From contig JAFLDZ010000005.1 of assembly GCA_017302135.1 (NCBI GenBank), positions 148,159 to 212,158 of the forward strand: DNA of 64,000 nt. Reading direction: 5' to 3'. The notes under the pieces are model-generated. The model saw only the letters and a list, made by a program, of their open reading frames with translations. It made no database searches and was not told where the DNA came from. The position numbers were made by a program, and so were the translations under genes. Below are positions 23,239 through 33,443 of the stretch, in pieces. This stretch comes from Lysobacterales bacterium. Its GTDB lineage: Bacteria > Pseudomonadota > Gammaproteobacteria > Xanthomonadales > Xanthomonadaceae. How positions within the stretch are numbered: position 1 is the stretch's first letter; every line of letters begins with the position of its first letter.

Positions 23239-26200
23239 ATGACCAAGCCAGTTCCCGCCGCGCGCCGCCCGTCCACACGCCAGAAAAATCGTGAGGAGAC
23301 CGAGTTGCTCGACCCGGTGTTCGCCGCCATCCGCAAACGCGCGGGCAAGGCCCGGGAGAAGGATGCCAGCACCTTCGCCAGCGCCTTCTACCAGCGGATG
23401 ACCGACGACGAACTGCCGATGCACGGCGCCGAGGGCTGGGCTGCGCTGGCCAACGATTTCCTCGATTTCGCGCGCAATCGCAAACCCGGGACGCCGAGCG
23501 TCCGTCTGTTCAATCCGACGCTGGCGAAGCAGGGTTGGGAGTCGCCGCATACGGTGCTGCAGATCGTCAACGACGACATGCCGTTCCTGGTCGATTCGGT
23601 GATCATGGCGCTGGCCGAACGCGGTGTCGGCGTGCATGTGATGGGGCATCCGATCGTCAGGATCGCGCGCGATCGCAGCGGCAAGCTCACCGCAGTGGGC
23701 GAGGGCGAGATCGAATCGATGATGCATCTGGAAATCGATCGCCAGTCCGCGACCGATGCCGCAGCGATCGAAGCAGCGATCCGCACCGTGTTGGCCGACG
23801 TGCGCGGGATCGTCGAGGACTGGCCGACGATGCGCCGGAAAATGCTCGAAGTCACCGAGGATTTCGGCAAGCGGAAAATGCCGATCAGCGATGCCGCGCG
23901 CAGCGAGGCGCAGGAATTCCTGCGCTGGGCCGCCGACGATCACTTCACCTTCCTGGGCTATCGCGAATACCGCGTCCGCAAGCAGGGCAAGGAGGACGTG
24001 CTCGCCGCCACCGCCGGCACCGGCCTGGGGCTGCTGCGCGCCAGCGAAAGCAGCCAGCCGCGCAAGCTGACGACGCTGGCCGCGCACACCATGCCGCAGT
24101 CCACCGCTGCGGATGCGCTGATCCTCACCAAGACCAATGCCCGCGCCACCGTACACCGTCCCGGCTACATGGACTACATCGGCGTGCTCAGTTTCGACGC
24201 CGAGGGCCGCGCGATCGCCGAGCAGCGTTTCATCGGTCTGTACACCTCCAGCGCCTACACCCGCCGCCCGTGGGAGATTCCGCTGGTGCGCCAGCGCCAT
24301 GATCACGTGATGCAGAGCTCCGGCCTGCAGCCCACCGGCCACAGCGGCAAGGCGCTGCGGCATATTCTCGAAAAACTGCCGCGCGACGAATTGTTCCAGT
24401 CGACCGGGCCCGAGTTGTACCAGCTCGCATCCGGCATCCTCAGCCTGCAGGAGCGCGTGCGCAGCCGTCTGTTCCTGCGTCACGACCGCTACAGCCGTTT
24501 CTATTCGGTGCTGGCCTATATTCCGCGCGACCGCTACAACACCGAGATCCGGCTGCGGATCGAAGCGATGCTGAAGGACGCGCTGCACGCGGATCGCGTC
24601 GATTCCACCATCCAGCTCGGCGACTCGCCGCTCGCGCAGTTGCATCTGCTGGTGCGTCCGCGCAAAGGCGAAGTGGTTGAGGTCGACGCTGCGCAGATCG
24701 ACGCGAAACTCTCCGCGATCGTCCGCAACTGGCAGGACGATCTGCGCGATCTGCTGGTGTCGCGTCACGGCGAAGAGCGCGGCCTCGCGCTCGCCAGCCG
24801 CTACGGCCGCGCACTGCCGGCGGGTTACATCGAAAAGGTATCCGCTGCGGTCGCCGCCGACGATGTCGAGCAGATCGCCTCGCTCACGCCGCAGGACGAT
24901 CTGCGTCTGAGTCTGTGCCGCGACCAGGAGGGCGGGCTGCGCTTCAAGTTCTATCGCATCGACGACGATATTCCCTTGTCCGATGCGCTGCCGATGATGG
25001 AAAACATGGGCCTGCGGGTGATTTCCGAGCACCCGTACCGGCTCGAAGTCGATGCGCCCGGCCAAGGCAGCCAGGTGGCTTTCATCCAGGATTTCGAGGT
25101 CGAAACCAGTCGCCCGGATCTCAAGGTCGAGGACTTCGATGCGATCTTCGAAGATGCCTTCGGACAGATCTGGCGCGGCAACGCCGAGAACGACGGCTTC
25201 AACCGGCTGATCCTCGCCGCGAATCTGTCGTGGCGTCAGGTCTCGATGTTGCGCGCCTACTGCAAATATCTGCTGCAGGTCGGCGTGCCGTTCTCGCAGA
25301 GTTATGTCGAGGGCACGTTCGCGCGCTATCCGATCATCGCCCGCCTGTTGATCGAGCTGTTCGAGGCGCGCTTCGATCCGGTGACCGGTACCGAAAGCAA
25401 GGCCGACATCAAGGCCGGTATGGAGCTGTTCCGTCGCCAGCTGTCCGCGCTCGCCGGTAGCGATGCGGCGATGCTCGCGGCGGTGGAGCCGGTGATCGCA
25501 GCGCGTTCCGGCAAACGCCAGGCACAGCTGGATGCGACACGACAGGCGATCAAGGCCTTACTCGACGGTGTGTCCAGCCTCGACGAGGACCGCATCCTGC
25601 GCGGTTTCGTCAGCGTCATCGAGGCCACGCTGCGCACCAACTATTACATCCGCTACAAGAACGGCGTGCGCGCCGATGACGGCCCCGCCGATTACCTGAG
25701 CTTCAAATTCGACGCATCGAAAGTGCCCGATCTGCCGAAGCCGCGTCCCTATCGCGAAATCTTCGTCTGCGGCCCGCGCGTCGAAGGCGTGCATCTGCGC
25801 TTCGGCCCGGTCGCGCGCGGCGGTCTGCGCTGGTCCGACCGTCGCGAAGACTTCCGCACCGAAGTGCTGGGTCTGGTGAAGGCGCAGATGGTCAAGAACA
25901 CCGTGATCGTGCCGGTCGGTTCGAAGGGCGGTTTCTTCTGCAAGCAACTGCCGGACCCATCGGTCGATCGCGATGCCTGGTTCAACGAAGGCGTGGCCTG
26001 TTACAAGCGCTTCATCAACGGTCTGCTCGACATCACCGACAACATCGTCGGCGGCAAAATCATTGCGCCCGTCGATGTGGTGCGCCACGACGGCGACGAT
26101 CCGTATCTCGTCGTCGCTGCCGACAAGGGCACCGCGACGTTCTCGGACATCGCCAACGGCATCGCCCGCGCGCACGGCTTCTGGCTCGACGACGCGTTCG

Positions 26201-28215
26201 CATCCGGCGGCTCGGTCGGCTACGACCACAAGGGCATGGGCATCACCGCGCGCGGCGGCTGGGAATCGGTCAAGCGCCATTTCCGCGCGATGGCGCGCGA
26301 TTCGCAGACCGCCGACTTCAGCTGCGTCGGTATCGGCGACATGTCCGGCGACGTGTTCGGCAACGGCATGCTGCTGTCGAAGCACATCCGCCTGCTGGCT
26401 GCGTTCGATCACCGCCATATCTTCCTCGACCCGAGCCCTGACGCCGCGATCTCGTTCAAGGAACGCGACCGCATGTTCAAGCTGCCGCGTTCGAGCTGGG
26501 ACGATTACGACAAGGCCCTGATCAGCAAGGGCGGTGGCATCTACCCGCGTTCGGCCAAGTCGATTCCGCTGTCGCCGGACATCAAAACGGCGCTCGGCAT
26601 CGAATCGGATGCTGAGGCGATGAGTCCGATGGAGCTGATGAACGCGATCCTGAAGGCGCCGGTCGATCTGCTCTGGAACGGCGGCATCGGCACCTACGTC
26701 AAGGCCGCGAGCGAAACCCACGCCGATGTCGGCGATCGCGCCAACAACGGCCTGCGCGTCAACGGCGGCGAGCTGCGCTGCAAAGTGGTGGGCGAGGGCG
26801 GCAATCTCGGCCTCACCCAACTCGGACGCATCGATGCCGCGCTCAACGGCGTGCTGCTCAACACCGACTTCATCGACAACTCCGCAGGCGTCGATACCTC
26901 CGACCACGAAGTCAACATCAAGATCCTGCTGAATGCGGAAGTGCAGCGCAAGAAGCTGACCATGCCCGAGCGCAATGCGCTATTGGCGTCGATGACCGAC
27001 GAAGTCGCGCAGCTCGTGCTCAACGACAACTACCGTCAGAACCAGGCCTTGAGCCTGATGCAGCGGATGAGCCTGTCGCGCTTGGGTTCGAAGCAGCATT
27101 TCATCCGTACCCTCGAATCGCAGGGACTGCTCGACCGGCAGATCGAATATCTGCCCAGCGACAGCGAGATCGCGGAGCGCAAGTCGCGCCGGATCGGTTT
27201 CACTCGACCGGAGCTGTCGGTGCTGCTGTCGTACTCGAAGATCGTGCTGTTCCAGCAGTTGCTCGATTCCGATGTGCCGGAAGATCCGCATCTGTCGAAA
27301 GAACTGGTGCGCTATTTTCCCGGTCCTCTGCAGAAGAAATACGCCAAGGCGATGGAACAGCACCGCCTGAAGCGCGAGATCATCGCCACAGCGGTGACCA
27401 ATTCGCTGGTCAACCGCATGGGTGCGACCTTCATCCTGCGCATGACCGAAGATACCGGCCGCACGCCGGGCGAGGTCGCGAAGGCCTTCACCATCACCCG
27501 CGAAACGCTCGACGCCCGCGATCTGTGGGCGCAGATCGACGCGCTCGACGGCAAGGTGCCGGAATCGGTGCAGGTCGATGCGCTGCAGGTGATCTGGAAT
27601 CTGCAGCGTTCGATGACGCGCTGGCTGCTGTCGCGCCCGGGTGCGATCCCGGGCATCGCCACGGCGGTCGAGCGCTATCACGACGGCTTCCGCGAAATCC
27701 GCGCCGGTTCGGGCATCCTGCCGCAGTCGATGCGGCCGGCCTACGACGCCAGCCATGCCGACTGGAAAGCCAAAGGCCTGCCGGAAGCATTGGCGCGTCA
27801 GCTTGCGGCGCTGCCGTATCTCGAATGGTGCTGCGACATCATCGAAGTCGCGCGCGCTCGCAAGCTCAAGCCGGTGGATATCGCCAAGGCGCATTTCCGA
27901 CTCGGGGAAGCGCTCAAGCTGCCGTGGCTGTATGCGCAGATCGACACGCTCGCGGTCGACGGCCGCTGGCACGCGGTCGCGCGCGGCTCGCTGCGCGACG
28001 AACTCGCAGCGCAGCAGCGTCTGCTGACGATGCAGGTGCTGGATGCGCCGGGCGCCAACGCCGACGCCAAGCTCAAACACTGGATCGAACGCGACGACGC
28101 CTCGCTGCGTTTCACGCTGGCGATGCTGGGAGAACTGGCGGCGCAAAAGACCTTGGACTATCCGACCGCTTCGGTCGCGGTGCGGCGGCTGTCGATGTTG
28201 TCGGCGGAAGGCTGA
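23239..28215 (+). CDS. NAD-specific glutamate dehydrogenase, large (GDH-2/L_180) type
   Basis: 1658 residues, the expected size for the ~180-kDa bacterial class. It converts glutamate to 2-oxoglutarate and ammonia, mainly for amino-acid catabolism. N-terminal ACT-like regulatory modules (~1-700) precede the catalytic domain: GGLRWSDRREDFRTEVLGL with KAQMVKNTVIVPVGSKGGF (~860-900), and the NAD domain with KVVGEGGNLGLTQLGR (~1175-1190). The long C-terminal helical domain is also typical. ATG 23239 is the start where homology to the family begins; the longer open frame upstream is antisense-like noise. A strong hairpin follows the stop. Confidence 0.95.
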   Translation: MTKPVPAARRPSTRQKNREETELLDPVFAAIRKRAGKAREKDASTFASAFYQRMTDDELPMHGAEGWAALANDFLDFARNRKPGTPSVRLFNPTLAKQGWESPHTVLQIVNDDMPFLVDSVIMALAERGVGVHVMGHPIVRIARDRSGKLTAVGEGEIESMMHLEIDRQSATDAAAIEAAIRTVLADVRGIVEDWPTMRRKMLEVTEDFGKRKMPISDAARSEAQEFLRWAADDHFTFLGYREYRVRKQGKEDVLAATAGTGLGLLRASESSQPRKLTTLAAHTMPQSTAADALILTKTNARATVHRPGYMDYIGVLSFDAEGRAIAEQRFIGLYTSSAYTRRPWEIPLVRQRHDHVMQSSGLQPTGHSGKALRHILEKLPRDELFQSTGPELYQLASGILSLQERVRSRLFLRHDRYSRFYSVLAYIPRDRYNTEIRLRIEAMLKDALHADRVDSTIQLGDSPLAQLHLLVRPRKGEVVEVDAAQIDAKLSAIVRNWQDDLRDLLVSRHGEERGLALASRYGRALPAGYIEKVSAAVAADDVEQIASLTPQDDLRLSLCRDQEGGLRFKFYRIDDDIPLSDALPMMENMGLRVISEHPYRLEVDAPGQGSQVAFIQDFEVETSRPDLKVEDFDAIFEDAFGQIWRGNAENDGFNRLILAANLSWRQVSMLRAYCKYLLQVGVPFSQSYVEGTFARYPIIARLLIELFEARFDPVTGTESKADIKAGMELFRRQLSALAGSDAAMLAAVEPVIAARSGKRQAQLDATRQAIKALLDGVSSLDEDRILRGFVSVIEATLRTNYYIRYKNGVRADDGPADYLSFKFDASKVPDLPKPRPYREIFVCGPRVEGVHLRFGPVARGGLRWSDRREDFRTEVLGLVKAQMVKNTVIVPVGSKGGFFCKQLPDPSVDRDAWFNEGVACYKRFINGLLDITDNIVGGKIIAPVDVVRHDGDDPYLVVAADKGTATFSDIANGIARAHGFWLDDAFASGGSVGYDHKGMGITARGGWESVKRHFRAMARDSQTADFSCVGIGDMSGDVFGNGMLLSKHIRLLAAFDHRHIFLDPSPDAAISFKERDRMFKLPRSSWDDYDKALISKGGGIYPRSAKSIPLSPDIKTALGIESDAEAMSPMELMNAILKAPVDLLWNGGIGTYVKAASETHADVGDRANNGLRVNGGELRCKVVGEGGNLGLTQLGRIDAALNGVLLNTDFIDNSAGVDTSDHEVNIKILLNAEVQRKKLTMPERNALLASMTDEVAQLVLNDNYRQNQALSLMQRMSLSRLGSKQHFIRTLESQGLLDRQIEYLPSDSEIAERKSRRIGFTRPELSVLLSYSKIVLFQQLLDSDVPEDPHLSKELVRYFPGPLQKKYAKAMEQHRLKREIIATAVTNSLVNRMGATFILRMTEDTGRTPGEVAKAFTITRETLDARDLWAQIDALDGKVPESVQVDALQVIWNLQRSMTRWLLSRPGAIPGIATAVERYHDGFREIRAGSGILPQSMRPAYDASHADWKAKGLPEALARQLAALPYLEWCCDIIEVARARKLKPVDIAKAHFRLGEALKLPWLYAQIDTLAVDGRWHAVARGSLRDELAAQQRLLTMQVLDAPGANADAKLKHWIERDDASLRFTLAMLGELAAQKTLDYPTASVAVRRLSMLSAEG

Positions 28216-28258
28216 TCGACCCGGGATCCGATTGGATGCTCTGTTCGGATGCGATGCA

Positions 28259-28286
28259 GAACGGCCCCGGAAAACCGGGGCCGTTC
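28259..28286 (+). terminator. Rho-independent-type terminator of the GDH gene
   Basis: A perfect 12-bp stem GAACGGCCCCGG / CCGGGGCCGTTC has an AAAA loop and is followed by TCGTTT. It lies 44 bases after the stop and separates the GDH gene from the convergent lysozyme gene. Confidence 0.8.
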
Positions 28287-28296
28287 TCGTTTCAGC

Positions 28297-28314
28297 CTGA
28301 CCAGGCTGACCAGG
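28297..28314. repeat. 9-bp tandem duplication at the GH25 gene end
   Basis: CTGACCAGG is repeated exactly twice, ending 5 bases before the stop codon of the minus-strand GH25 gene. Confidence 0.5.
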
Positions 28315-28318
28315 CCGA

Positions 28319-29248
28319 TCAGCCGCGCGCCAGCGCCTGCAGTCGGGTGTAAGCACCGTTGAAGACGTTCTGATCGCCCGGGAAAACGCCCGAATCGGCG
28401 AACTGCCAGAACGTGTAGTAGGTCCACGCATACGGCAGCGTGCCGACGGTGCTGGAATAGCGTGCGATCCACAGTGGGCTGGTCGCGCTGAAATTGCCCG
28501 AAGTGCCGACGCACTGCGTCCACCAGCTGGTGCTGGTGTAGATCGACGGATAGCGACCGGTGCGGGTGCGGTAGCGGTTGCTGAAGGACGTGATCCAGGC
28601 GGCCATGCCGCTCTTGGTCAGGCCGTAGCAGGTCGCGCCGTAGGGGTTGTATTCCATGTCCAGCGCACCGGGAAGGGTTTTGCCGTCCGCCGACCAGCCG
28701 CCGCCGTGATTGACGAAATGATCCGCCTGCGCGCTGCCGCTGGAGTTGCCCGGCAATGCGAAGTGATACGAGCCGCGGATCATGCCGACGTTGTACGAAC
28801 CGTTGTACTGCTGCGCGAAATAGGGATTGGTGTAGCTGGTGCCCTCGGTCGCTTTGACGTAGGCGAAACGTGCGCCGTTGGCGTAGGCGGAAGACCAGTT
28901 AACGTTGCCCTGCCAGCCGCTGACATCCATGCCTTTGACCGATGCGGTCGCGGAAATGACGATCGCCGTTGTCGGCGATGGCATCTGCGCCTTGCCTTCA
29001 TGAATGCGGATCTGCGAACCCATCGGATGATCGTTGACGACGATGTACGCCGCCAGCGACGAAGGGATACGAGTGTCGAGACGGTCGAGCCAATTCGATT
29101 CCAGCGGATTTTGTTTGAGCGGCTCCTGCTTCAGCGACTCCTGTTCCGGGTTCTGCGACGGCGCGGTCCGGGGTGGATCGGCGGCCTGTGAGGGCGCGAT
29201 GGCGAGCGTGGCGAACAGTGCGATGACCAGCGGTTTGAACGACGGCAT
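28319..29248 (-). CDS. Secreted GH25 lysozyme-like muramidase
   Basis: 309 residues from ATG 29248, preceded by AGGA. A signal peptide ends IAPSQA. Residues ~25-110 are a linker with short repeats (QESLKQEPLKQNPLES). The GH25 domain (~110-309) shows the catalytic acids in GMDVSGWQG and GALDMEYNPYG, plus AYVKATEGTSY, GSYHFALPGN and TFWQFADSG. It hydrolyses the glycan backbone of peptidoglycan by family. Export and the lack of any phage neighbour suggest a role against other bacteria or in wall turnover, as in predatory Lysobacter relatives; this is inference. Confidence 0.92.
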   Translation of the reverse strand: MPSFKPLVIALFATLAIAPSQAADPPRTAPSQNPEQESLKQEPLKQNPLESNWLDRLDTRIPSSLAAYIVVNDHPMGSQIRIHEGKAQMPSPTTAIVISATASVKGMDVSGWQGNVNWSSAYANGARFAYVKATEGTSYTNPYFAQQYNGSYNVGMIRGSYHFALPGNSSGSAQADHFVNHGGGWSADGKTLPGALDMEYNPYGATCYGLTKSGMAAWITSFSNRYRTRTGRYPSIYTSTSWWTQCVGTSGNFSATSPLWIARYSSTVGTLPYAWTYYTFWQFADSGVFPGDQNVFNGAYTRLQALARG

Positions 29249-29437
29249 TGTGTTTCCTCCATGAAGCGATGTGGCAGCGGCGACGCGCGTAGCGACGTCT
29301 TGTGCCGATGCGGCGTGTTCCCCTGACCCGGCGACAGAGCGTTGCCTGAAGCGCCGGGAACGCTGAAGATAGTCGGTATGCGGCCCGCCAGACGTGACAG
29401 TATTCACGGGTCCGGTACACGTCCATGAGGACTTTGC

Positions 29438-30208
29438 ATGTCGACATTGTCGAAGATCGCCTTCCTTGCCAGCACGACTGCGGATGCGCAGGCCGCGCTT
29501 GCGACGATGGTCGCGCGTCATGGCCAGTGCGCTCCGGAAGATGCCGACGTCATCTGCGCGTTGGGCGGCGATGGCTTCATGCTGCACACGCTGCATCGTC
29601 ATGGTGGCCTCGGCCGCCCGGTGTTCGGCATGAAGCTCGGCACCGTGGGCTTCCTGATGAACCAGTTCGAGGCGGGCGACCTGCTCGCGCGCCTGGCCGC
29701 TGCCGAACCCGCCAAGCTGCGTCCGCTCGAAATGCAGGCGCTCACCGAATCCGGCGCCAGCGTGTCGTCGCTGGCCTACAACGAGGTCTCGCTCCTGCGG
29801 CAGACCCGTCAGGCTGCGCATCTGTCGATCGAACTCAACGGTCAGACCCGTCTGGACGAACTGATCTGCGACGGCGTGATGGTGGCGACGCCGGCAGGCA
29901 GCACCGCCTACAATTTTTCGGCGCATGGTCCGATCCTGCCCTTGGGCAGCGGGGTGATCGCGCTGACGCCGATCGCACCGTTCCGGCCGCGACGCTGGCG
30001 CGGCGCCTTGCTCAAGGCCGAAACCGAAGTGCGCTTCCGCGTGCTCGATACCTACAAGCGCCCGGTCAGCGCCACCGCCGATTCGCATGAAGTCCGCGAT
30101 GTGGTGGAAGTGGCGATCCGCGAATCCCGGGATCGCATGGTCACGCTGCTGTTCGATCCCGAGCACAATCTCGAGGAGCGGATTCTGAGCGAGCAGTTCG
30201 TGACTTGA
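29438..30208 (+). CDS. nadK: NAD kinase
   Basis: 256 residues. It phosphorylates NAD to NADP. The GGDG motif is at 43-46 (ALGGDGFML), followed by GTVGFLMN and the second conserved region [23 protein letters not shown]. The N-terminus is short, as in the ATP-dependent proteobacterial form. ATG 29438 follows GAGG. It is divergent from the GH25 gene over 189 bases in which I see no other feature. The radical SAM gene begins 59 bases downstream. Confidence 0.95.
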   Translation: MSTLSKIAFLASTTADAQAALATMVARHGQCAPEDADVICALGGDGFMLHTLHRHGGLGRPVFGMKLGTVGFLMNQFEAGDLLARLAAAEPAKLRPLEMQALTESGASVSSLAYNEVSLLRQTRQAAHLSIELNGQTRLDELICDGVMVATPAGSTAYNFSAHGPILPLGSGVIALTPIAPFRPRRWRGALLKAETEVRFRVLDTYKRPVSATADSHEVRDVVEVAIRESRDRMVTLLFDPEHNLEERILSEQFVT

Positions 30209-30267
30209 GGGGCCGTTGCCCGTCGGTCAGGCGAATGCCTGATCCGACCGTGCGATATCATCCGGCC

Positions 30268-31797
30268 ATGACCGACATCCTGCTGTCCACGCTCAACGCG
30301 CGCTATTCGCACGCCTCGCTCGGCCTGCGCTATCTGCGCGCGAATCTGGGCGAGCTGCACGATCGTTCCGAGATCCTGGAATTCGTGATCGGGCAGAAGA
30401 CCGAGGAGATCGTCGAGAAGATCCTCGCCCGTCGTCCGCGCATCCTCGGGCTGGGCGTCTACATCTGGAACGTGGAGGAAAGCACGCGGCTGGTGGCGCA
30501 GCTGAAGACGGTCGCGCCCGAGATCGTCATCGTGCTGGGCGGGCCGGAAGTGAGCTACGAGGTGGGCGAACAGCGGATCTGCGCGCTCGCCGATTACGTG
30601 ATCACCGGATGGGGCGATGTGACTTTCGCATGGCTCGCCGGGACATTGCTGCGCGGCGAAGCGCCACCGACCCGGATCATTTCCGGCGTGCAGGCCGAGC
30701 TGAAGGATCTGGTGCTGCCGTATGCCGAATACACCGATGAGGACGTGCGCCAGCGGCATCTTTACGTCGAAGCCTCGCGCGGCTGTCCCTTCAAGTGCGA
30801 GTTCTGCCTGTCGGCGCTGGACAAGACCGCATGGCCGTTCGAGCTCGAACGTTTTCTGGCCTCGCTGGAAACGCTGTACGCGCGCGGCGTGCGCCAGTTC
30901 AAATTCGTCGACCGCACCTTCAATCTCAAGGTCGATACCTCGCTGGCGATCCTCGATTTCTTCCTGGGCAAGATCGATGCGGCGGCGGACGATCCGCCGT
31001 TCGTGCATTTCGAGCTGATTCCGGACCACCTGCCGGACCGGCTCAAGGATGCGATCACGAAATTTCCCCAAGGCACGCTGCAGTTCGAGATCGGTATCCA
31101 GACCTTCGATCCCGAAGTGCAGACCCGCATCTCGCGCCGCCAGAACGACGAGAAAGCGGCCGCGAATCTGCGCTGGCTGCGTGCGCATTCGAAGGCGCAT
31201 CTGCACGTGGACCTGATCGCCGGCCTGCCCGGCGAAAGCGTGGACAGTTTCGCGCGCGGATTCGACCGGCTGGTGGCGCTGGCGCCGCACGAAATCCAGT
31301 TCGGCATCCTCAAGCGCCTGCGCGGCGCGCCGATCGCCCGGCATATCCAGGCGCACGATCTGCGTTTCAATCCCGATCCGCCGTACAACATCCTCAGCAC
31401 CGACATCATCGATTTCGCCACGATGCAGCGGCTGTCGCGTTTCTCGCGCTACTGGGACATGGTCGCGAATTCCGGGCGTCTGCCGCGCACCTTGTCGCTG
31501 CTGCTCGGCGATGCCCCGTTCCAGCGTTTTCTGGCCTTCAGCGATTGGCTGTACGCCCGCACCGGCCAGACCCACGCGATCGCGCACGAGCGGCTGTTGC
31601 ATGCGCTGCAGGCGTTCCTGATTGTCGACGGCGGCATTGATGTGGAGATCGCGAACCGCGCGCTGATCGACGACTATCGCGGTCAGGGCGGTCGTTCGCG
31701 GCTGGCGTTCGAAGACGCGGACCCGGTGCGGCCGGTGCCGGTGCCGCGCAAGAAAAGCGCCACCCCCTCGCGTCAGGCGCGGCATCTGGCGGGTTGA
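30268..31797 (+). CDS. B12-binding radical SAM protein
   Basis: 509 residues from ATG 30268; the reading frame continues upstream, but the family N-terminus (M)TDILLSTLNARYSHASLGLRYL sets the start. Residues ~1-140 form the cobalamin-binding fold, without a DxHxxG motif. The 4Fe-4S cluster motif is C173-x3-C177-x2-C180 in RGCPFKCEFC. The C-terminal part contains the DUF4080-like segment. Substrate unknown; members are conserved in Xanthomonadales. A 14-bp duplication begins at the stop codon. Confidence 0.88.
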   Translation: MTDILLSTLNARYSHASLGLRYLRANLGELHDRSEILEFVIGQKTEEIVEKILARRPRILGLGVYIWNVEESTRLVAQLKTVAPEIVIVLGGPEVSYEVGEQRICALADYVITGWGDVTFAWLAGTLLRGEAPPTRIISGVQAELKDLVLPYAEYTDEDVRQRHLYVEASRGCPFKCEFCLSALDKTAWPFELERFLASLETLYARGVRQFKFVDRTFNLKVDTSLAILDFFLGKIDAAADDPPFVHFELIPDHLPDRLKDAITKFPQGTLQFEIGIQTFDPEVQTRISRRQNDEKAAANLRWLRAHSKAHLHVDLIAGLPGESVDSFARGFDRLVALAPHEIQFGILKRLRGAPIARHIQAHDLRFNPDPPYNILSTDIIDFATMQRLSRFSRYWDMVANSGRLPRTLSLLLGDAPFQRFLAFSDWLYARTGQTHAIAHERLLHALQAFLIVDGGIDVEIANRALIDDYRGQGGRSRLAFEDADPVRPVPVPRKKSATPSRQARHLAG

Positions 31798-31819
31798 TCG
31801 AGGCCGGTTGATCGAGGCC
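31792..31819. repeat. 14-bp tandem duplication containing a stop codon
   Basis: GGTTGATCGAGGCC occurs twice in direct succession (31792-31805 and 31806-31819), followed by a partial third copy GGTTGGCC. The radical SAM gene's TGA lies in the first unit, so the duplication adds a TGA in another frame. Confidence 0.8.
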
Positions 31820-31910
31820 GGTTGGCCAGACCGCAGTGGCGCACCTTGCGACTCTTCAGTCGTAACGACACGTCGCGAACGCGGATGGCAACATCGGCTA
31901 TCGGCGCCGC

Positions 31911-33215
31911 TCAGCCATGTTCCGGACGGTCATGGACAGCGACGATACGGTTCTTTCCGGATTTCTTTGCGGAGTAGAGACGTTGGTCGACAGTATCGAT
32001 GGCGCTATCGATACTGCCATCTCCGGCCGGGAAGTGGGCCAATCCGATCGACACGGTGAAGCCCAGTTCGATGCCGTCATGTTTCAGACGGGCCGTCTCC
32101 GTTTCCGCCCTGATCTTCTCCGCGACTACAAACGCGCCTTCGATGCTGGTTTCCGGCAGCAGCGCGACGAACTCCTCTCCGCCCCATCGGCATGCCACGT
32201 CCATTTCCCTGAGCGTTCCAGCGAGGCGCCGGCTGAATGTCTGCAGCAGGTGATCGCCCACGATGTGGCCGTAGGTGTCGTTGATTTTCTTGAAATCGTC
32301 GATGTCCAGCATCAACAGCGAGAAACCCCTGTCGAACCGGCGGCAACGGCTGATTTCGGCATCCAGCAGTTCGCCGAACCGTCGGCGGTTGTACAGTCCG
32401 GTCAGCGCATCGTGCCGTGATGCGATCAGGAGGTCTTCGATCAATCCTGTCTCGTCGAAACTCTCGCGCACGATTGCGGTCATCTCCGGGTCGCGACCAA
32501 TGCGACTCTTGGAAATCGTGATCGAGGCCGAGAACTCGCTGCCGTCTTTACGCTGAGCCAGTACCTGCGCGCGCGAGTGCATGTGTCGGGAAGTGTCCGG
32601 CGCGTTGGCGAACGCGGCGATGTTGTCGGAGTGCTTCCTGCGGATTTCCACAGGCATGAGTTCCGACAGCGGCCTGCCGATCATCTCCTCGCTGCTGTAG
32701 CCGAAGATGCGGGATGCGGCCTGGTTGAATATCACGATGTTCTCGCTGCTGTCGATGGTGATGATGGCATCGTGCGCAAATTGCACGACTTTCTTGAACC
32801 TCTCCATGTCGAGATGCAGATTGTCTTCGAGCAGTTGTTTCCCGGTGACATCGACGCTGGCGTGCATGATCCGCGGTCTATGGCCGGCCGGAACGGCGAT
32901 CTGCAATATGAAATATCGCCATAACCGCTCGTGATCGCCCTGCCGGATCGACACGATATTCTCGACGGCGTGCTGGTGGCGCCTGCATTCTTCCAGAGCG
33001 TCGTACAGCTGATCGTAAATGCGATCCGGAAAGAGCATGGAGGTCGGACTGCCCGTTGCGTCGCCCGTTGACTTTCCGAGATGCGATTCGTACTCGGGGT
33101 TGCAGCCGATCAGGACATAATCGGCGATCTCCTCGACGTACTCGTAGATCGCACACGCGGTGCCGAGCGTTTCGATCGACCGGATGATGTCGGGCTGGCT
33201 ATCCGCAAGAACCAT
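31911..33215 (-). CDS. PAS-PAS-GGDEF diguanylate cyclase
   Basis: 434 residues, no membrane segment. A PAS-like segment (~15-130) is followed by a clear PAS domain (~138-255, FAHDAIITIDSSENIVIFNQAA) and a GGDEF domain (~265-430). The active-site motif reads GGEEF (345-349), which is catalytically competent, and an RxxD inhibitory site (REMD, 336-339) lies exactly five residues before it, so product feedback is expected. It makes cyclic di-GMP from GTP. ATG 33215 follows GGAGG. Two PilZ effectors are encoded at 50.6-51.3 kb. Confidence 0.92.
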   Translation of the reverse strand: MVLADSQPDIIRSIETLGTACAIYEYVEEIADYVLIGCNPEYESHLGKSTGDATGSPTSMLFPDRIYDQLYDALEECRRHQHAVENIVSIRQGDHERLWRYFILQIAVPAGHRPRIMHASVDVTGKQLLEDNLHLDMERFKKVVQFAHDAIITIDSSENIVIFNQAASRIFGYSSEEMIGRPLSELMPVEIRRKHSDNIAAFANAPDTSRHMHSRAQVLAQRKDGSEFSASITISKSRIGRDPEMTAIVRESFDETGLIEDLLIASRHDALTGLYNRRRFGELLDAEISRCRRFDRGFSLLMLDIDDFKKINDTYGHIVGDHLLQTFSRRLAGTLREMDVACRWGGEEFVALLPETSIEGAFVVAEKIRAETETARLKHDGIELGFTVSIGLAHFPAGDGSIDSAIDTVDQRLYSAKKSGKNRIVAVHDRPEHG

Positions 33216-33443
33216 AAAGCCTCCGTCCGTGATGACTTCCGTTGTGGCTCAGGATGTTGCATCCGCTTGACCGCGATGATCCGGCGCTTCGCTCGATTTC
33301 GGGCGAAGCGCCGTGACTTGCTGGAGGATTATGGTATTTACCTTGACTATCGATCCGGTCGGAAACGAGGCAACCGGCTATTGCGTGTCGGAAGAGTGCT
33401 CCGAAGGACAGATTCTGCGAAAGATGCCGGACTATTGCACACT